In this document: positions 36,764 to 48,987 of the stretch, one piece after another
Layout: the number at the start of each line of letters is the position of its first letter
How positions within the stretch are numbered: the first letter of the stretch is position 1
NCBI RefSeq assembly: GCF_029873635.1
Contig: NC_080423.1
Coordinates: 88,953,191-89,017,190, forward strand
DNA: 64,000 nucleotides
Reading direction: 5' to 3'
Origin: Malania oleifera
Lineage: Eukaryota; Streptophyta; Magnoliopsida; Santalales; Ximeniaceae
Made by a program: the position numbers and the translations under genes
The notes under the pieces: generated by a model
Seen by the model: the letters and a program-made list of their open reading frames with translations, nothing else
Databases searched by the model: none
Told to the model about the DNA's origin: nothing

Positions 36764-39671
36764 AAGAATATTTTGAAGTTCAGATCAATCAAAGAAGTAC
36801 AACAAGTTTTGAACCAGAGATATTCCGCATATAGTCTGAATAAATGGGTTTACTTTTTGACCATGGAAACAGAGAAATACAAGTGGCAAGCTTTTGATTG
36901 TTCGCCCCCTTCAGGGATGCTTTTATTTTCTTTTGTTTTCTTCTTTCTTTTATTTATTAAAAGTTTTGTCTCCGAAATTTCCTTTTCTATCAAAGAAATG
37001 AAATTATGCATTTTCGTATATCACTTGCATCGAGAGTTCAATGTCCAAAATTTTGTTTACTCGTGTTTCTTGCTAAGATAAGGAAGATAAAATACCAGTA
37101 TTCATGAACCAAAAGCAGGTGTTAGTTATGAAAAATTCAAGCTACAAGACGAAAATAAAGGAAGATGAAACAATGTTCGTCACTCGATGAGTTCAAATAC
37201 TGCGAAGAAGTTCTGAAAGCCTCAGTAAAATATATGTTGGTTCCATGAATCTCATGTCAGTCCGCTAATCAAGTTTTGATCGAATGATAGATGGCCATCT
37301 TTGGCCGACCAGTTATCCCTAAAAAGAACCAAATATTGATTTACCAATTGTTAACCAAGTTGAGCCTAAATGTTAAACTAGTCTTTTCTTAAAAGCCAGT
37401 TCACCAAAAAGTTAACCTGGGTTGGGTCTCCTAGCGTTTGGCAAGTCATATGAGACAACAATGGGCTATCGAAATGATGGCAGACCCTTTTTCTGCTACC
37501 CAAAATAAATTCAAAGAAGAAATCTCTTGCAAGCCCTTTTGAGCCTGAAAAATTCATTTATTGATTAACCCGTCAAAGGATCACACCCCACACTGGGGCA
37601 GTTTAAAAAAAAAAAATCAGTCCCAAATGGAATTCAAATGAAAATGAAGTTAAGATTCCTTCATAAAAGGAAAAGCAAAAGTTGCGATAAAAGAGAAGGA
37701 AGAAGAAAATGAAGAAGAAAGAAAAATAAGGGACATACTACACATGTGATCTTTGACCAAATTACCCTTGATAAACTTGACGATTTTGAGCCTTATTTAA
37801 CTCTTTTCTTCTTTAACCCAAACCCTAGCCTGCATTACAGTCCAAATGAAAGTCCTGACCAGATTGGTATACATTGTTGTATCAAATGATTTGTCAGACG
37901 CAATATTGTGTCTGAACTACGTAATGACCTGATCCTGAAAGGGTACGTAGGCAACTTGTCCAAATGACAAGTTCGGTCAATATCTTGCAAGTGCCTCAAT
38001 TCAAACTGGGAGCATAAAACATCATTATGGGATGGGATTTTTGAGCCTTAGTTTTCCTTTTATTCTGAAAACCTGTATCCCTCATCCAACGTTTCGTCCC
38101 GAGTCTTAAAGACCATCTTGAGATCAAAACATTAGTTGGACTTGACTGAACTAGGGGCAACCATTAAACAAAAGGTTCTCAATGGTTTCACGGCAAAACA
38201 AAGTGGAAGAATAGTCCCCCAATAAAACTGGGGCAATCGGTTAAAAAGGAAAATCAGTTATTCAGTTCGAAAAGTTAGCACCATCATCATTAGGGCTCTC
38301 GAATACTGGTATGAATTTTTTCCATTGAAATAGCAAGCGAACTTAGTAAAACATCTATTTTGTGCATATGACCTTTTGATTTAGCAAGTTGATGTCCTAA
38401 ATGCATGATCATTCATCATTCATTCCCCCATCCAAAAAAAAAAAATCCATTCTTCAAAAGCTCTAAAAGGAGGACGGATGGTCAAAAAGGCTTAATCACT
38501 GACACATTCGCCAAAAGAGGATTCTTGTGAAAGATAGGTAAAATGGTCAAGAATAGTTACAGATGCACTCAAATGATCCAAACTCTGTGTTGAGTTCTAG
38601 TGACGCTGATTTGGGGTGCCTTCGTGTCCAAGTCCAATTTGAAGAACCATATCAGTAACAAACGATGGTAAATGGGGCAGATTTTGGGTTGAGTTTGTTT
38701 GGACTATTCCCAATGCCGTCATATCAGAGTGCATGATGAAAACATAGCCAATATCAGTGGATGAGGATCGAAACTAGGCAATTTTTGAGTTCATTGGAGC
38801 AAATTCAAGAGCTTTCAGGACAGAATCAAAGTCAAAAACAGGGTCATGACCAGTGGCATGTAACACTAGGGCAGATTTTGAGTGCCTTTTGGAATTTTGA
38901 AACATGGCCAGAATCAGCAGGCACACCCAAGATCAGAGATTGGGTTGTTGATTACAAGCATGTTGGAAGGAGAAAAGATTCATGCATTACCATGCATTTC
39001 ATTCATTACCATACACTTCATGCATTGCATAAGAAGAAAATATAAAGGGCATCTCATTCAATATGCATACATCTTTGCATTCACGCATCACTATGCACAC
39101 AGAACAACATTTCACCTCGCATTCTAGCATCTTAGGTAGCAAACTACATACATATAGCAATAGAGCACTCTTCAATCACAACTTGCCTGGTTGAATAAAC
39201 TTTTGATAATTCTTTTGCCCTCATTGACTGAGCCATTTTTTTTCTGGTCTAGACGTATTTTTTGAAATTGGGGCAGCTGCCCCAATTGCACAGACTTACA
39301 TACTTTGAAACTGTGGCATTGACTCCCTTTGTTGTTGATTCTCAAGAGGGTAATCTAAAGACATCCAAAGAACTCATGTTTTCATCCCCGATTGATAATC
39401 CCCAATGGAATAATTCCTGAGCCCTCTACTTGAGACACTTCCAAAAAATCTCAAGAGTTCGTACCCGATTCATCATCCCCCATACCAGTAAGCCATTTCC
39501 CTGGTCCAAATTGGAGTCATCTAACCTAAATTAGGGGCATAGACCCTCACATCCAAAAATTGGTTTTGTTCACGACGAATCGGAGGTGTTGGCATCACCC
39601 TCAAAGCTTTCTTGATACCTCATTCATGAAGCAATTGTTTTCATCAATTATTCTGATTATCTTATTTCACT
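36764..39671 (+). other. Non-coding 3' part of the Ogre-like element before the satellite array
   Basis: About 2.9 kb in place of pol. Frames such as 36773-37081 (Phe/Leu-rich, 102 codons) have no family features. The segment around 37930-37990 (GGGTACGTAGGCAACTTGTCC) looks like conserved 3' untranslated sequence of Ogre/Tat elements. The rest is irregular, with recurring words such as GGGGCAG and TCATTCAT. Confidence 0.65.
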
Positions 39672-41440
39672 TTTATTACGCCATCGCGTTCCACTCTTAT
39701 TGACCCATCGCGGTCCACTCTTATTGACCCATCGCAGTCCATTCTTATTAACCCTTCGTGGTCCCATCTTATTTGACCCATTGGGCGGTCCCCCACCTTA
39801 TTGACATATCGCGTCCTATTCTTATGGTTCCCATTGCGGTTCCCTATTGACCTATCACGGTCCCATCTTATTGACCCTTCGCGGTCCCACCTTATTGGCC
39901 TATCACGGTCCTATTCTTATTGACCCATTGCGGTCCCACCTTATTGACCATTCGCGGTCCTATTCTTATTGACCCATTGCGGTTCCACCTTATTGACCTA
40001 TCACGGTCCCATCTCATTGACCCATTTCGGTCCCACCTTATTGACCTATCACGGTCCCATTCTTATTGACCCATTGCGGTCCCACCTTATTGACCTATCA
40101 CGGTCCCATCTTATTGACCCATTGCGGTCTCACCTTATTGACCCATTGCGGTCCCATTCTTATTGACCCTTCGCGGTCCCACCTTATTGATCCATCGCGG
40201 TCCCATTCGTATTTACCTTTCATGGTCCCACTCTTATTGACCCATCGCGGTCCATTCTTATTTACCCATCGCGGTCCCACTCTTATTAACCCATCGCGGT
40301 CCACTTTTATTGACCCTTCGCGGTCCCACCTTATTGACCCATCACGGTCCGACCTTATTAACCCTTCGTGGTCCCACTTTTATTGACCCATCGCGGTCCA
40401 CTCTTATTGACCCATCGCGGTCCACTTTTATTGACCCATCGCGGTCCACTCTTATTGGCCCTTCACGGTCCCACTGTTATTGACCCTTCGCGGTACCACC
40501 TTATTGACCTATCACGGTCCCATTCTTATTAACCCATCGCGGTCCCATCTTATTGACCCATCGCGGTCCTACCTTATTGATCCTTCGCGGTCTTACCTTA
40601 TTGACCCTTTGCGGTCCCACCTTGTTGACCCTTCACAGTCCTACTTTATTGACCCTTGGCGGTCCCACTCTTATTGACCATTCGCAGTCCCTTCTTATTG
40701 ACCTATCACGGTCCCATCTTATTGACCCTTCGCGGTCCAACTCTTATTGACCCATCGCGGTCCCATCTTATTGACCCTTTGTGGTCCCACCTTATTGATC
40801 CTTTGTGGTCTTACCTTATTGACCCTTTGCGGTCCCACCTTATTGACCCTTCACAGTCCCACTTTTATTGACCCTTCGTGGTCCCACCTTATTGACCCAT
40901 CGTGGTCCCACCTTATTGACCATTCGCGGTCCCACCTTATTGACCTATCACGGTCCCATTCTTATTAACCTATCACGGTCCCATCTTATTGACCCATCGC
41001 GGTCCCATCCTATTGACCCATCGCAGTCCCACCTTATTGACCCTTTGTGGTCCCACCTTATTGACCTATCACGGTCCCATTCTTATTAACTCATCGCGGT
41101 CCCACCTTATTGACCTATCACGGTCCCATTCATATTGACCCATCGCGGTCCCATCTTATTGACCCACCGCGGTCCCACCTTATTGACCTATCACGGTCCC
41201 ATTCTTATTGGCCCATCGTGGTTCCACTTTTATTGACCCTTTGTGGTCCCACCTTATTGACCCGTCGTGGTCCCACCTTATTGACCCTTCGCAGTCCCAC
41301 CTTATTGACTTATCGCGGTCCCATGCTTATTGACTCATCGCGGTCCCATCTTATTGACCCTTCATGGTCCCACTTTTATTGACCTATCGCGGTCCACTCT
41401 TATTAACCCTTTTGCAGTCTCACTTATATTGATCCTTCAC
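39672..41440. repeat. Satellite-like tandem array, ~24-26 bp unit
   Basis: About 1.77 kb of head-to-tail copies of CTTATTGACCCATCGCGGTCCCAC and close variants (ACCTATCACGGTCCC, ACCCTTTGTGGTCCC), by length roughly 70 copies. Unit length shifts between 24 and 26 bp. Many differences are CGCGG to CACGG, CGTGG or TGCGG, consistent with decay of methylated CpG. Three parallel runs of open frames (for example 40066-40386 and 40868-41089) arise because long stretches keep a multiple-of-three period. They are not genes. Confidence 0.95.
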
Positions 41441-41581
41441 TGGTCAAGTTTGAGAAGCCACACTTTGGTCACTTTTGATGCATTGGGCCCGGTCCAAAAT
41501 CAGCGTCTTTTATCTTTGCAGGTTTGTTGCTACAAATAACGTAGGAGAGTTCCTACTTTTACTTTGAAACAACGAAACCTA

Positions 41582-41595
41582 CAAAGAGGGGCAGC
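41582..41595 (+). other. Polypurine tract of the Ogre-like element
   Basis: CAAAGAGGGGCAGC runs up to the first base of the 3' LTR. Confidence 0.82.
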
Positions 41596-43062
41596 TGTAG
41601 ACACCCCATTTTTACCCAGGCCCAATATTATTATTTTTAATATTATTATTATTTTGCTATTATTATTATTATTATTTTTATTACTATTATTATTGTTATT
41701 ATTATTATTATTATTTTATTATTATTATTATTATTTTCACTATTATAATCATTATTAATTATTTATCATTATTATTTTTAGTATTTTTTATTATTATTTA
41801 CATTATTATTTTTATTATGATAATTATCATTATTTTAGATATTACTTTATTATTATAGTATTATTTTTATTATTATTACTTTACTATTATTTTGCTTATT
41901 TTTATTTTTCTTGATTATTATTATTATTTATTATTTTTATCATTAATATTATTTATTTATTATTATTATTAGTATTTTTATCTTATTATTATTAGTATTA
42001 TTATTGTTTTATTATTATTTTGCTTACTATTATTATTATCATTATTATTATTTATTTTTGTTATTATTATTTTGTTATCATTTTTAGTATTTTTATTATT
42101 ATTTTTATTATTATTATTATTATTACTATTACTATTATTATTATGCTATTATTACTATTACTATTATTAATACTATTATCTTATATATTATTAGTGTTGA
42201 TACTTTACTATTCTTATTATTATTATTTTTATTATTATCATTTATGTTATTTATTTTTATTATTACTATTTTTATTACCTTATTATTATTATTATTGATA
42301 AGCTAGGGTTTTGGGAGTTTTGTTTTATAAAAAGCCAAAGGCGCTGCAAACGGGGGCGCAGGCCAAAACAGCCAAAGAAGCAAAAAAAATAAAAAAAAAT
42401 TCTTGTTGTGTCTCCTTCTAGGTCTTCTTCTTCTTTCCTCTATAGCCATGGCCTCTCCCTAACCTTCCCTGCCTTCCCTCTCTGTTCTCTCCATCTTCTA
42501 CGCACAAGTCTCCCCTTGCAGTTGCAAAGAACCTCCATTCCCACGGACACAACAGCCACGCCAGAGAAGTTCTATTCACCGGCACCAGCGACACCACTCG
42601 TCGCCGCAGAGAACCTTTACAGATCCAGAACCTACTGAACTTGCAGAGACGCCGCAAGTCGGTGACACCAGCCCCGGTCTCTTTTTCATTGCCGCAGCAC
42701 AGACACGTAAACACCGTTGCCTTCGCCGTCGCTGACTCGCTGCCCATCGCTCATTCGCTGCCTCGTGGTATCCCTCTGCTCCAACCACCGTCCACGGCAG
42801 CCACCACTCCACCATCTCTCTGCCTCAGTCGCCTCAGACCAGCCGGTTGTTCCTTCTGCACCAGTTTCACCCCCGTCTGCAGCCCCCCACAGACCCACCT
42901 GCTATAGCTCCGACGCAACCCAACTCCGGTGAGCTTCTCTCCAGCTGAACACTGCACATACTGTTGCACTTACACACGCACACACAATCTGCATATATAT
43001 ATATTTATATTTTTGATTACGTTGTTATTATTATTATTATCATTATTACTCTAATACTTGTA

Positions 43063-43111
<49 letters not shown>

Positions 43112-44305
43112 GATTGTGGTATATTTAATTGCCCTTGTTTTTTTTTATATACGTATATATCTCACATTAATTTGTTTCTTTTGCAGGATTTTTCTTCCTT
43201 TTGTAGCAATATTTATTTAAGTTATATATAAATTATATAGATTTGATATCAATTTGTCTTGTATGGCAGAATTTTTCTCCTTTCTAATTTTAGGAAGTCC
43301 ATATTATTTATGTATTAGTATTTAGAGTTTAGGCCATATTCATTCTTGTGTGTGTTTTAGGGTGTCTTGGTTATTATTGTATTCATTTTATGTTGAATAA
43401 TTGTAAATTCATAGTTGTGTATTATTTTTGGTTGCCATATTGAATAGGTACACATTAATTTCGGCGATAACTTGTTTCCATAAGTTCAATTATTTTCTTA
43501 CCCTTTTCATTGGTTTCCATACGTTAATTTTAAGTTCGATTTGTTTCTTTAATTAATCGTTGGCATATGTGTGTTGTATATCTTTGACAGCGTGTTAATA
43601 TTAAGCTAAAGAACCTATCAATAAAATATGTATATTATTAGTTAACAATATTTATTATTATTACTATTAATATTATTCTTATTACTATTATCGTTATTTA
43701 TTATTATTATTGTTATCATTATGGTATTTTTATTATTATTATTGTTAACATTAGTATTATTATAACTATTATTCATTCTTATCATTGTTAATATTGTTAT
43801 CACTATTTTTAGTATATTGTTATTGCCTTATGTGTTTATTTGTATATTTATATTATTTTGAATGCACATTTTTTTTTTTTTGTATAGTTTGTATATTTGT
43901 ATTATTATTGTGATTGCCTTATATAATTATTTACATATTCATGCACATTCTATTGTATATTAGCTTACATATTTTCATATTATTATTGTATTTCAATTTT
44001 AGGTTTTTCTATGTTTCCATATTGTATAGTTTACATTTTAATTGTAGGATTGATTTGTTTCTTTAATTATTTCCATACTGTATATGTTTATATATATTGT
44101 TATATTGTTATATTATTGTCGTATTGGTATATTGTTATTGTTGTAGTGAATATTCCTATAGTGTATATTGTTATATTGTTATATGGTGTATATGAGTATA
44201 ATGTTATATTAAGTATGTTGTTATATTTAGTATCCTTAGATTACACGTTCATATTAAAAATATTGGCATATTTTAGTATTATATTAAGTTTAGTATTTTA
44301 TTCTA

Positions 44306-44340
<35 letters not shown>

Positions 44341-45038
44341 TTTGTATTATTAATGTATATATATATATATATATATATATTTAGTATTCTAATATATATG
44401 GTATTATTTTGTTTTAGTATCTTTAATATCTTCATATATATAGTATATGGTATTTTATTGCTTATTATATGTATTGTGGGAGTTTAATATCTTAGTTTTT
44501 TTTATCCTATTATCATGTATTGAAATCTCCTAGAGAATTTTGGAAAAAATTTTAAATTATTTATGAAAAATCTATAAATTTTGAAAATAAATCTGGGAGC
44601 TATTTTTGTAAAGTATTTTCTTGATTTTTTTTATCCCTATGATTTAATTGCAAGGGGTATTAGCCTTTGGACATCACGTACCCTAAGTTCTGAGGGAATA
44701 TATGTATATATTTATTTATTTTCCTATGTATTTATAAATTCATAAAAAGGAGTAATGTAAAGATTTATTAGATTAACTTAGGGATAATTTTAAATTAATT
44801 AGGTACCGTTCTTAAGAACGGGCGCGTAGGGGGTGCTCGTACCTTCCCCTCGCGTAACCAAACTCCCGACCCCAGCTCTGGTAATGTAGACCGATTCTAC
44901 CCCTAACGGGGTAGTAATCATGTGTTCTAACCGCACTAAAGGTTAGTGGCGACTCCTACACCATATTTTTCCTTGAAAATATTAAATTGATTTTAATTTC
45001 GCCGCACGGGGCACATGCGCGCCCGGGACGCCGCGACA
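41596..45038 (+). repeat. 3' LTR of the Ogre-like element, 3443 bp
   Basis: It begins TGTAGACACCCC and matches the 5' LTR throughout. Differences are scattered single bases (CAGGCCC against CAGACCC near the start; GCCGCACGG against ACCGCCCGG near the end), a short deletion near 42338, and changes in microsatellite length at 43062-43110 and 44310-44380. TATA box at 42326-42333. Followed by the TSD AGAAG. Confidence 0.93.
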
Positions 45039-45043
45039 AGAAG

Positions 45044-45900
45044 AATATGTGTTTGGATGCAAATATTTATTGCGCTTAGATGTAAATACTATATCCTAAA
45101 TCAAAAAGATTATACACATAAAGTTGACTCTAAATCCAATATTGAAGGTATTTTTCTTGGGCATTCTCTCATTAATGAAGCTTATTGTGCCTTTAATAAG
45201 AGAACACATGTAGTTGAGGAGTGTATGCTTGTAAAGTTTGATGAAATAGTTCACCTGAATGAAATGATTTTGGTGACGAAGAAGAATCCCTAGAAATATT
45301 GCAAATCAATGCAAAACACTAGCTCCAAAATTTTGTGAGAATTTTAGATTAGATGTAGGATCAGAAGGAAGATTCGACATATGATAATGAACTAACAAGC
45401 TTCATTAGGCATATGATTAGACAATACCTAATGAAGTGAGAGCCAATCCTAACCATCTTTTGGAGCATACGATAGGTATAGGTTACATTCATGTGTGTAA
45501 ACTAGATCATACTTAAGACAACATTATGTGCTAACTATAATTTAATCTAAGATTTTTTTTAGGCTAAAAATGATGAATTTTTGGTGTTAGCCATGGAATA
45601 TGAACTAAACTAGTTTAATTAAAAGGAATACTGTCAATATTCTTGTACCAAAACTTGAAAATCACTCTATGATTTGTACAAAATGGATTTTTAAAAATTG
45701 CCTTTATGAATTTATGATTATAGTTAGAAACAATGCCCATTTGGTAGCTCAATGCTACACTCGAGAAGAAGGAATCGACTTTGATGAGACTTTTGTATAT
45801 GTAGCTAAATAGAAGCTATTTGCATTCTACTTGCATTTCCTTATTTTATGACCTTTAAATTATATTGATTGGATGTGAAATGTGAATTTATTATTATAAT
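45044..45900 (+). pseudogene. Copia pol fragment (integrase tail and start of RT)
   Basis: Just after the Ogre-like LTR the frame reads CKYYILNQKDYTHKVDSKSNIEGIFLGHS and AYCAFNKRTHVVEECMLVKFDE. This is the region following the integrase core in Ty1/copia. About 380 bp further on, a second fragment resembles the start of RT (ICTKWIFKNCL, HLVAQCYTREEGIDFDETFVYVAK). Stops and frameshifts separate them. The Ogre-like element inserted at the edge of this debris; no matching copia sequence can be seen on its left side. Confidence 0.8.
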
Positions 45901-46519
45901 TTTTTTTTTGGTAAAGCAACCCCCTATATTTGAAAATAGAACTAACCTATATTGTGTTTTAATTTAAAATAAGCCTATGTATGGTTTAAAGAGTGTTGGC
46001 CTTACAAGACTTAACATCATGTTTTGATGCTAACAAACAAGTGGAACTTAACATATTTGGTTGAGTAATGTTATTTCAGGATTCAATAATGAATGTAAGG
46101 TCAAGTGTTCATAAGAATTCTTTGAAAGCTTATATTTCAAAGAAGAATGATCATATGAAGTTTAAGGCATGAATTCAAAGATGATTTATGATTTAATAGA
46201 GCTTGAAGATTATGAGAGGATACATATTAAAGTGAACTTGCTAAAAACCTAAAGTAAATTGAAAGCTTGAAGAAAAGATGGACTCAAAGTAAGGACATAC
46301 ATGAAAACTTCAAGAGTTGATGGGTTTAGAGTCTTAAGGCAGTCTCTATGTACGTACTTCATGTAATTCTCAATATAAATTGAATTGAAGCTCTTTAAGA
46401 AAAAGAAACAAAGAAACCAATTATGAAGAACTTAAAATATGTTTTCTCAAAATTAAAATCATAAAGGTCTTAGAAAAGAAGATGTTTTCAAAGTTAAAAT
46501 TAGTTTTTTGAAAGCCAAG

Positions 46520-48408
46520 TGACTCACTCGAAAAATGAGTAGCTCGAAAGCTATCCCAAGTATAGGAGTTCTGTCGTGTAATATTAAGCCCAAGGGCTAG
46601 ATCGTCTCCTCAGGGAATGCGTTTAATCTCAAATCTTACGTTCTTCCAATCGAAAATAAAATTGTACTGAACTCAGTTCAGATTCAGGGTTTTTCAAGAT
46701 TGTTCAATTTCACTTTTGATGAATTAAATGACACGTAATTTAAAACTCTAAACTAACATGCACTAAATAAAAGAAAATAAGAATAGAAACCCTAGTTTAC
46801 TTAAAGAAACATTGGGACACGTACTAATTAAAAATGGAAACTTCAAATAAGGAATTAAAACACGCTACAATGGAAACTCTAATCTACCTAAGGAAACATC
46901 GACACACGCTCTAATTAAAAACGGTAACATTAATCATGGAATTAAAGCATGTAATGGAAACTCAATCACACACACACACACACTAAAAATCAAATCTTTA
47001 ACATGAACTAAAAATTACGAATCAAAATCACAATTTAAATGCAGACTAAAAAAAAAAAAAACTTAACTTTTAATACAAGCCAAGAACTCGAACCGAAGGA
47101 ACAAAACACAAACAAAGACCTAAATTTAACGAAACACAATAAAACCTTTTTTTTTTTTTTTCTTTTTTTTAAGAACAAAACTAGACCTCATTAGATTACT
47201 GCAAAATAAACTAAAGTACTAATTAAATCTACCATGAAATTAATTGAGAAAATACATAAATAAAGTGCAATTATAAGAAAACACCCTAAACAACGACTCA
47301 AAAACTAAAACTTTCCAATAAACCTCAATGAAAACTTAGCAATGTCCAACTAAATAAATAATTTTAATAATAAAAGTATACCTTAGACAATTATTCAAAC
47401 TCACACTTTTCAAACCAAACTAATAATAAAAAAAAAACAATGTTTGCATAACATAAAAAAAACAAGAAAAATGAAAAAGGAAGAGAGAGAGAGAAGTTGC
47501 CGGCTGTGTGTGCTAGTGTAGCAGCAGGGGGGTTGCTGTTTGGAGACTTCTGCAGAGGAGAGGAACAGCCGGCTATGCTCTGAGGTGTGGAGAAGCTTGC
47601 TGTACTGGAACAGGGGCTGAGGAGGTCTTGCAGCAGCAAGGAGGACTGCTATGTTGTGCTGGCCGTGGCTGCAGCAGAGGTGAGGCAGAGGATTGCAATT
47701 GGTGTTGCTGTGATGGAGGCCGAGGCTACTGCTGGTGTTGGAGCTGGCTATGCAGAGGGCTGGTAGGTAAATAGAGAACCAGAGGGAGAGGAAGAGCAGG
47801 GGAAGAGAGGAGAGTTTGAGGGAGAGAAAGTAAAGGGAAGAGAAGAGAGCAAGATAAAAAAAAAACAAAGCAAACTAAAGAAGAAGAAGAAGAAGAAGAA
47901 GAAGAAGAGGAAGAGGAGAGGAGAGTGGTGCGCAGGGCACACCTGGGAAAGAGGAGAAGAGAAGAATAAAAAGGGAAAATTTGGTGTCCTAGGATCCGGA
48001 TTACCCAGCCCGACCCGTTTGCAACAGGTTGACCCGGCAACTTGATTTTTTCATTTTTTTAATTCTCTGTTCGTTACAAATTCTGTTCTTCTGGAGTCCG
48101 TATTTCACAAAACTCAAAACACAAAAGTTGTAGATGATCCTTTCCTCTTTCTCTAGAAATTTGAATCGTCTCAATCGGAGCTCGGACGGAAAATTTATGC
48201 ATGAAATACGAACAGGTATCGGTTTTGATTCCCGGGAATTTTTCCTGCGATAAAAAATTACCAAAACTTCATAAATAGTGCAATAAAGTTCAAGAATAAT
48301 AATTTTGGCACTTTGTTAAAATATTGAATAAATTTGGACATTTAATTAAAAATATAAATCGTAAAACCCGGGTTAAACGCCCAATTACGCAGTTTTGACG
48401 CGTAATCA
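46520..48408 (-). mobile_element. Athila-like solo LTR nested in the SIRE-like LTR
   Basis: A 1889-bp sequence running TGACTCACTCGAAAAATGAG...GACGCGTAATCA with a perfect duplication CCAAG at 46515-46519 and 48409-48413. Read on the minus strand it starts TGATTACGCGTCAAAACTGCG and ends with the block GGGCTTAATATTACACGACAG...GAGTGAGTCA that I associate with Athila/Tat LTR ends. The plus-strand LTR starting at 63105 shares its first ~200 bases, which supports the orientation. Contains poly-A/T runs and a GAA microsatellite (47879-47915). Confidence 0.88.
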
Positions 48409-48410
48409 CC

Positions 48411-48619
48411 AAGCGACTGCCAATTCAAGTAGGCGACTTCTTATTTTAAATATTTAAAATATGATAGACAGTAGGGTCCTAGGCGACTGCCTGTAACTTG
48501 CCAAGAGCCTCGGTGGTCAAGCCAAGCACCTTACTATGCTTTGGCAAGTGACTGCCTACCTTCTGAGTTTCAAGATTGAACTATGGCACGCGACTGCTAG
48601 ATCATGGCAGGCTACTGCC
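48411..48619 (+). promoter_or_regulatory. U3 palindrome array, ~8 sites (GGCAGGCGACTGCC type)
   Basis: Clear sites are centred at 48414.5, 48433.5, 48484.5, 48549.5, 48591.5 and 48612.5, with two weak ones near 48507 and 48531. Counting outward from the TATA box, spacings are about 21, 42, 18, 24, 22, 51 and 19. The related LTR at 10315-12697 gives 21, 41, 20, 22, 22, 50 and 21. The nested solo LTR landed in the outermost site. Confidence 0.52.
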
Positions 48620-48987
48620 ACTCGAACAGTGCTTCAAAAATTCCAACGTGCATATTTATAATTTGGTTTCTTGAGCACTGCTCTTTTCAAAAACTTGGTC
48701 CATACTCCAAGCAAACTTGGGGGACAAGGAATTAACTTTTAAACATCTATAAATGGCCCCCAATACAAGGATTTTATCAACCAAGAAAATTTCTCAGCAA
48801 TCAAGAATTCTCAAAGTGTTCCAAATCTCTCTTGTTCATATCTTGCTTTCACTACTGAGTTTCTATTGATCCTCACTCCAAATTTGTGTCTTCAAAATAT
48901 GAATCTTTCAATCCAAGGAAGATAAATTCGATGATTTAATTCAATCGAGCTTTAATCTCTTTATATTGAATTACAGTGAAGTATATT

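Larger units (their letters stand above)
30054..45038 (+). mobile_element. Ogre/Tat-like giant LTR element without pol, 14,985 bp
   Basis: Two LTRs of 3432 and 3443 bp bound the element, with a perfect duplication AGAAG at 30049-30053 and 45039-45043. The PBS, the gag and the end of the LTR (GGGCGCGTAGGGGGTGCTCG, GGTTAGTGGCGACTCCTAC, then GCGACA) are characteristic of Ogre/Tat elements. The 8.1-kb internal region holds only gag. Protease, RT, RNase H, integrase and the extra ORF seen in full Ogre elements are absent. It would need enzymes from a relative. The nearly identical LTRs indicate a recent insertion. Confidence 0.93.

Noticed and set aside
39672..41440. CRISPR-like array
   Set aside because: Units are contiguous without unique spacers, and the context is a plant LTR element.
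39969..41539. Series of ~70-100 codon frames with repeats like LIDPSRSH
   Set aside because: They follow from the ~24-bp satellite unit keeping phase; frames restart in different phases along the array.
47391..48040. Ser/Leu/Phe-rich minus-strand ORFs of up to 152 codons
   Set aside because: They are CT-rich low-complexity sequence within a solo LTR (46520-48408).
46515..48418. 10-bp target duplication suggesting a Mutator-like element
   Set aside because: A longer imperfect match (CCAAGTGACT/CCAAGCGACT) is seen, but TG...CA termini and a perfect 5-bp CCAAG duplication explain the boundaries better as an LTR.
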